From: an uncultured Bacilli bacterium
GTDB lineage: Bacteria; Bacillota_I; Bacilli_A; RF39; UBA660
DNA: 8,305 nt
NCBI GenBank assembly: GCA_910583685.1
Contig: CAJTXY010000043.1
Location: 1 to 8,305, forward strand
Direction: 5' to 3'
A program made the position numbers and the translations under genes. The notes under the pieces were generated by a model. It saw only the letters and a program-made list of their open reading frames with translations, made no database searches and had not been told where the DNA came from. The stretch's first letter is position 1. Every line of letters begins with the position of its first letter. Shown piece by piece: positions 5,530 through 8,305 of the stretch.

Positions 5530-8178
5530 TTATAATTGCAATCTTTCCTCATACATTTTCCAAGCTTTTTTTAGAGCTAATTCAACTTTTTTATCTTTTC
5601 CATAAACATACATATATATATCTAGTGATTCTAAGTTACGAATATTTTTCGTAACCTTTCTATCAGAATATATTATTTTTGCTAATTCATTTAACCATCC
5701 TGATGTTTTCTTAAAGTTCATTATCCAATTATAGAATTTAAGTTCTTTTATACCATTGATTTTATTATCCAAGTGCTTTTTTAATCTTTTATCTTTATCA
5801 ATATAATTACTTCGTAATTTAGAATAGCAAATTGATCTTAAGTATATGTTAGGCATTAGATCAACATATTTAATCAACTGTTCTAATTCTTCACCTGCTA
5901 TTATATTTTTAGTAAGATAATTCTTTATATTCTTTTCAAAATATTTAGTAGAAACAAAATTAATAACTTTTTCTAAGGTAAAAATCTCCTCTAAATTAGT
6001 GATTATAATTTCAAAATTTATATAATTTTTTCTATACCAATTTTCCCTTACTATTGTTTTCATTAAATCAGGGTAATCAACTAAAAAAGTGATATTTTTA
6101 AACTGATAATTTTCTATACTTTTTTGAACTAAGTTAGCAAATGATGATCTATAATTTTGGGAAACAATACTACGTTGTACTTCATTAGCTTCTAAAAAGG
6201 CAACGTTAGAAGTTAAAAATTTAGTTATTCTATCAAAATTCTCTTGGTTTTTAATCCAGATTCGTAAAATTGAATCTATGATATTGAATCTAGACTTATT
6301 CGTAGTAGCCAATAAATCATCTAAGAAATTTCCCCAATACTTCAATATATATTCCAGATTCTCTTTAGCAGTTTCTTTCAAAAATAATCTATTTACAAAT
6401 TCAAAATCTTTATTTCTTTCTATTTGATGAATCATAACTTCTATTTCTTTTAAGTAAGCCCCTGGATCATTTTTAACCATTTCTCTTAATAACTCTACTG
6501 AATATGCACACCTATAATCAATATTTATTTGTCTAAAATAATTCAAAACTTCAGATGGATACTCGAGAGTCTCAGATTTTTTTATTACTTGATGATTCAA
6601 TACTTTATTAATAAACATTTTGTCTTTTGGTGATTTTAAAGAAAAATAAGTAGGTGAAAGATAATTATAATAATCTTCACTCAAAAGACCATTAGATATA
6701 AGATATAAAAGAATAGGATGTTTGAATAATTTCTTTAAATCTCTGTTAACTTTATCTGAAAAAGAAAAAGAATTAAAATTATCTTTATTTAAATATTGAA
6801 ATATATTAATCCAAGTATTAGTAGGAAATTTTTCTTTTTTTATTTTACATAATTGCTTTATAACTCTGTAAATATCTTGTTTATCTGCAATCAGCTGACT
6901 TAAAAATGCTTGACCGGTAATTAATTTATCAAAATCATCAGGGTATACATTCTTATATACAATTAATCCAAAAAGCTTATTACATGCTTCACGCTTATCT
7001 TTTTCATCTTCAAATTCAATCTTATAAATTTTTAGTTTTTGAGCATATGTATCTACGTCAGATATTATAGTAATAATTTGACGTCTATCATGTATATATT
7101 TTCCTATTCCATAACAATACTTATCATCAATTAACAATCTTTTACATTTATCTCGTTGTTTAATAAATACATCATAACTGTTTTCCAAACTATGGAGTGG
7201 AAAAATAGATATAATATAATCAAAAAATTTAGCTCGCATTTCAGCTGCATAATTCTCATTATAAAAACTAGTATCATCTATTTTTTTAGAGAACGTCGAA
7301 TCTTTTAAAGTATAAATAAAAACTATTGGACTTTTTGTAAAAGTATTATTTAATCGTAAATTTAATGCTCTTAATCTTTGAAAAATAAGTGGATTGTTAT
7401 ATCTATCTAGATCTTCAAAAACTATAAACCTTTCTCCACTTTTTTCAAAATAATATCTTAATTCTTCGTTATATTCTACGAACTTATCTCTTTCTGCTAC
7501 TTCATTACCAGGAGTTAAATTACTTTCAATAGTAGTATTAGAAATACTAAATTTTGTTGACAAACTGAGTGATATTTTATTTAAAAAATGTAATAAATAA
7601 TAATATATTATAAATCCGAAAAATCCAATAATTATTAATCCTATAATATTTAATAATGTGTTTGAATTTAGAATGAGTTTCTTTGAAAATATAATTCCAA
7701 TCAATAAAACTATCATAAAGTAGCTAATTAACACTGTAAAAAAACTAATTGGATATATTCTCTTGATAGAAGAATCAGGAAATCGCAATCTAGATGGTTT
7801 ACTACCTAACAGTAATTGATCTAAAATATCTTTTTCTAGTTCTATCTCACCTTTCTTTTTATCATTTATGTCTTCGAAAAAATTAGGAACACTAATAAAC
7901 CTATAGCTTTTATTTCGCAATCCTAATAATCTGAGGAATCTATGCGTCGGACTTTCTTCTAATTTATTAAAAAAACTTAACATAAAACTACTTTTCCCAG
8001 TATCATATGGCGCTGAAATTGCTATGTTAGTAATATTTTTATCTTTTAATGCATTCTCAAGTTTTGTCCATTCTGGCTCTTTACTTTCTTTATTTAAATT
8101 GTTATATGCATATAATGCGCCAAAGGTCTTTTTAATTTTTTTATTTTTTTTGCAGTTTAAATTCATTTTATTTTCCAT
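5530..8178 (-). CDS. YobI-type membrane-anchored P-loop NTPase
   Basis: An 882-aa protein (from ATG 8178). Near the N-terminus is a Walker A motif SAPYDTGKSSF (about 55-65), with Ala in place of the usual first Gly. Two close membrane segments follow, YPISFFTVLISYFMIVLLIG (about 142-161) and IIGLIIIGFFGFIIYYYLLH (about 178-197). Walker B is RFIVFEDLDRYNNP (about 250-263), followed by IVFIYTLKDSTF, like the sensor strand of KAP-type NTPases. This Walker A / two membrane helices / Walker B order is that of the YobI-like P-loop family, relatives of KAP. The remaining ~550 residues are helical, rich in Lys, Ile and Asn, with no domain I recognise. Its place among defence genes suggests an anti-phage role, but that is inference. 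Start: GTG 8187 and ATG 8166 are also in frame; no strong ribosome binding site decides between them. It stands alone, with a terminator upstream, so it should have its own promoter in 8190-8223, where only weak boxes (TTGTGT, TATATG) are seen. Confidence 0.82.
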   Translation of the reverse strand: MENKMNLNCKKNKKIKKTFGALYAYNNLNKESKEPEWTKLENALKDKNITNIAISAPYDTGKSSFMLSFFNKLEESPTHRFLRLLGLRNKSYRFISVPNFFEDINDKKKGEIELEKDILDQLLLGSKPSRLRFPDSSIKRIYPISFFTVLISYFMIVLLIGIIFSKKLILNSNTLLNIIGLIIIGFFGFIIYYYLLHFLNKISLSLSTKFSISNTTIESNLTPGNEVAERDKFVEYNEELRYYFEKSGERFIVFEDLDRYNNPLIFQRLRALNLRLNNTFTKSPIVFIYTLKDSTFSKKIDDTSFYNENYAAEMRAKFFDYIISIFPLHSLENSYDVFIKQRDKCKRLLIDDKYCYGIGKYIHDRRQIITIISDVDTYAQKLKIYKIEFEDEKDKREACNKLFGLIVYKNVYPDDFDKLITGQAFLSQLIADKQDIYRVIKQLCKIKKEKFPTNTWINIFQYLNKDNFNSFSFSDKVNRDLKKLFKHPILLYLISNGLLSEDYYNYLSPTYFSLKSPKDKMFINKVLNHQVIKKSETLEYPSEVLNYFRQINIDYRCAYSVELLREMVKNDPGAYLKEIEVMIHQIERNKDFEFVNRLFLKETAKENLEYILKYWGNFLDDLLATTNKSRFNIIDSILRIWIKNQENFDRITKFLTSNVAFLEANEVQRSIVSQNYRSSFANLVQKSIENYQFKNITFLVDYPDLMKTIVRENWYRKNYINFEIIITNLEEIFTLEKVINFVSTKYFEKNIKNYLTKNIIAGEELEQLIKYVDLMPNIYLRSICYSKLRSNYIDKDKRLKKHLDNKINGIKELKFYNWIMNFKKTSGWLNELAKIIYSDRKVTKNIRNLESLDIYMYVYGKDKKVELALKKAWKMYEERLQL

Positions 8179-8223
8179 TCTAATCACTTTTAATTGTCAT
8201 ATAATCTTAAAATTAGAGTACAC

Positions 8224-8265
8224 AATAAAACCTCGAATTTCATGTTCGAATTTCGAGGCTTTATT
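8224..8265. terminator. Terminator between the right-edge gene and the YobI-type gene
   Basis: A 14-bp stem, AAUAAAGCCUCGAA with UUCGAGGUUUUAUU on the minus strand (8265-8252 with 8237-8224, one G-U pair), has a 14-nt loop and U-rich 3' arms in both directions. It follows the right-edge gene by two bases and insulates the NTPase gene. Confidence 0.75.
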
Positions 8266-8267
8266 AA

Positions 8268-8305
8268 TTATCTATTCAATTTCTTAATAAACAAATCTTT
8301 ACCCT
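8268..8305 (-). CDS. C-terminal end of an unknown minus-strand gene
   Basis: Reading inward from the right edge, one minus-strand frame gives GKDLFIKKLNR and then TAA (8270-8268), directly followed by a terminator. The other two frames stop sooner or give less protein-like residues (one reads RVKICLLRN then TGA). The fragment is too short to name. Confidence 0.4.
   Translation of the reverse strand, partial: GKDLFIKKLNR

Noticed and set aside
5530..5560. Use of the hairpin 5483-5513 as the terminator of the YobI-type gene
   Set aside because: On the minus strand the hairpin is not followed by a U-run; the run is on the plus-strand side.
1..8305. CRISPR array, tRNA, rRNA or insertion sequence
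   Set aside because: No regularly spaced direct repeats, no tRNA-like cloverleaf with CCA-type ends, and no transposase motifs or terminal inverted repeats were seen on either strand.

Overview
The window is very AT-rich. It carries Shine-Dalgarno sites of the AAGGAG type, strong Rho-independent terminators and TTGACA/TATAAT-type promoters, which points to a low-GC Firmicute. The sunset-domain protein and the abiF-type RNA leader make Lactobacillaceae the best guess; this is inference from protein style, not from a marker gene. Almost every gene lies on the minus strand, so the order of transcription runs from high to low coordinates.

Layout from right to left. 8268-8305 is the last dozen codons of an unknown minus-strand gene, closed by a terminator (8224-8265). 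5530-8178 is a large membrane-anchored P-loop NTPase of YobI type. 5300-5530 is a gene-free divergent block: a plus-strand promoter and a probable ~88-nt small RNA (5432-5519) ending on a strong terminator, back to back with a minus-strand promoter (5300-5328). That promoter starts a ~360-nt structured leader (5292-4935), followed by a reverse transcriptase (3609-4934) and a 259-aa helical protein with an Abi C-terminus-like end (2785-3564); a terminator at 2717-2746 closes this unit. Next come a 38-codon ORF (2513-2629) and a KAP-family P-loop NTPase (1118-2504) interrupted by two -1 frameshifts, both in homopolymers (G7 and A7). A sunset-domain protein follows (437-1045) with an in-frame TGA at codon 15. 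The left end holds an abiF-type RNA (about 168-91) whose terminator hairpin abuts the start of an Abi_2 family gene cut by the window edge (88-1).

Read together this is a defence island: an Abi_2 gene with its RNA, a KAP NTPase, a defence-type reverse transcriptase (DRT) with its own upstream RNA and a possible effector partner, and a YobI-type NTPase. Two of the middle genes look decayed, or carry sequencing errors. The most interesting object is the RT unit. The RT resembles the DRT2-like/UG group by eye and is preceded by a structured RNA that starts exactly on a hairpin. The strand complementary to that RNA holds a 228-nt stop-free frame with a ribosome binding site and an orphan TTGACA box, an arrangement reminiscent of DRT2 systems, in which the RNA is copied into repeated DNA that encodes a protein. 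That link is a hypothesis; the promoter, hairpins and open frame are visible in the sequence.
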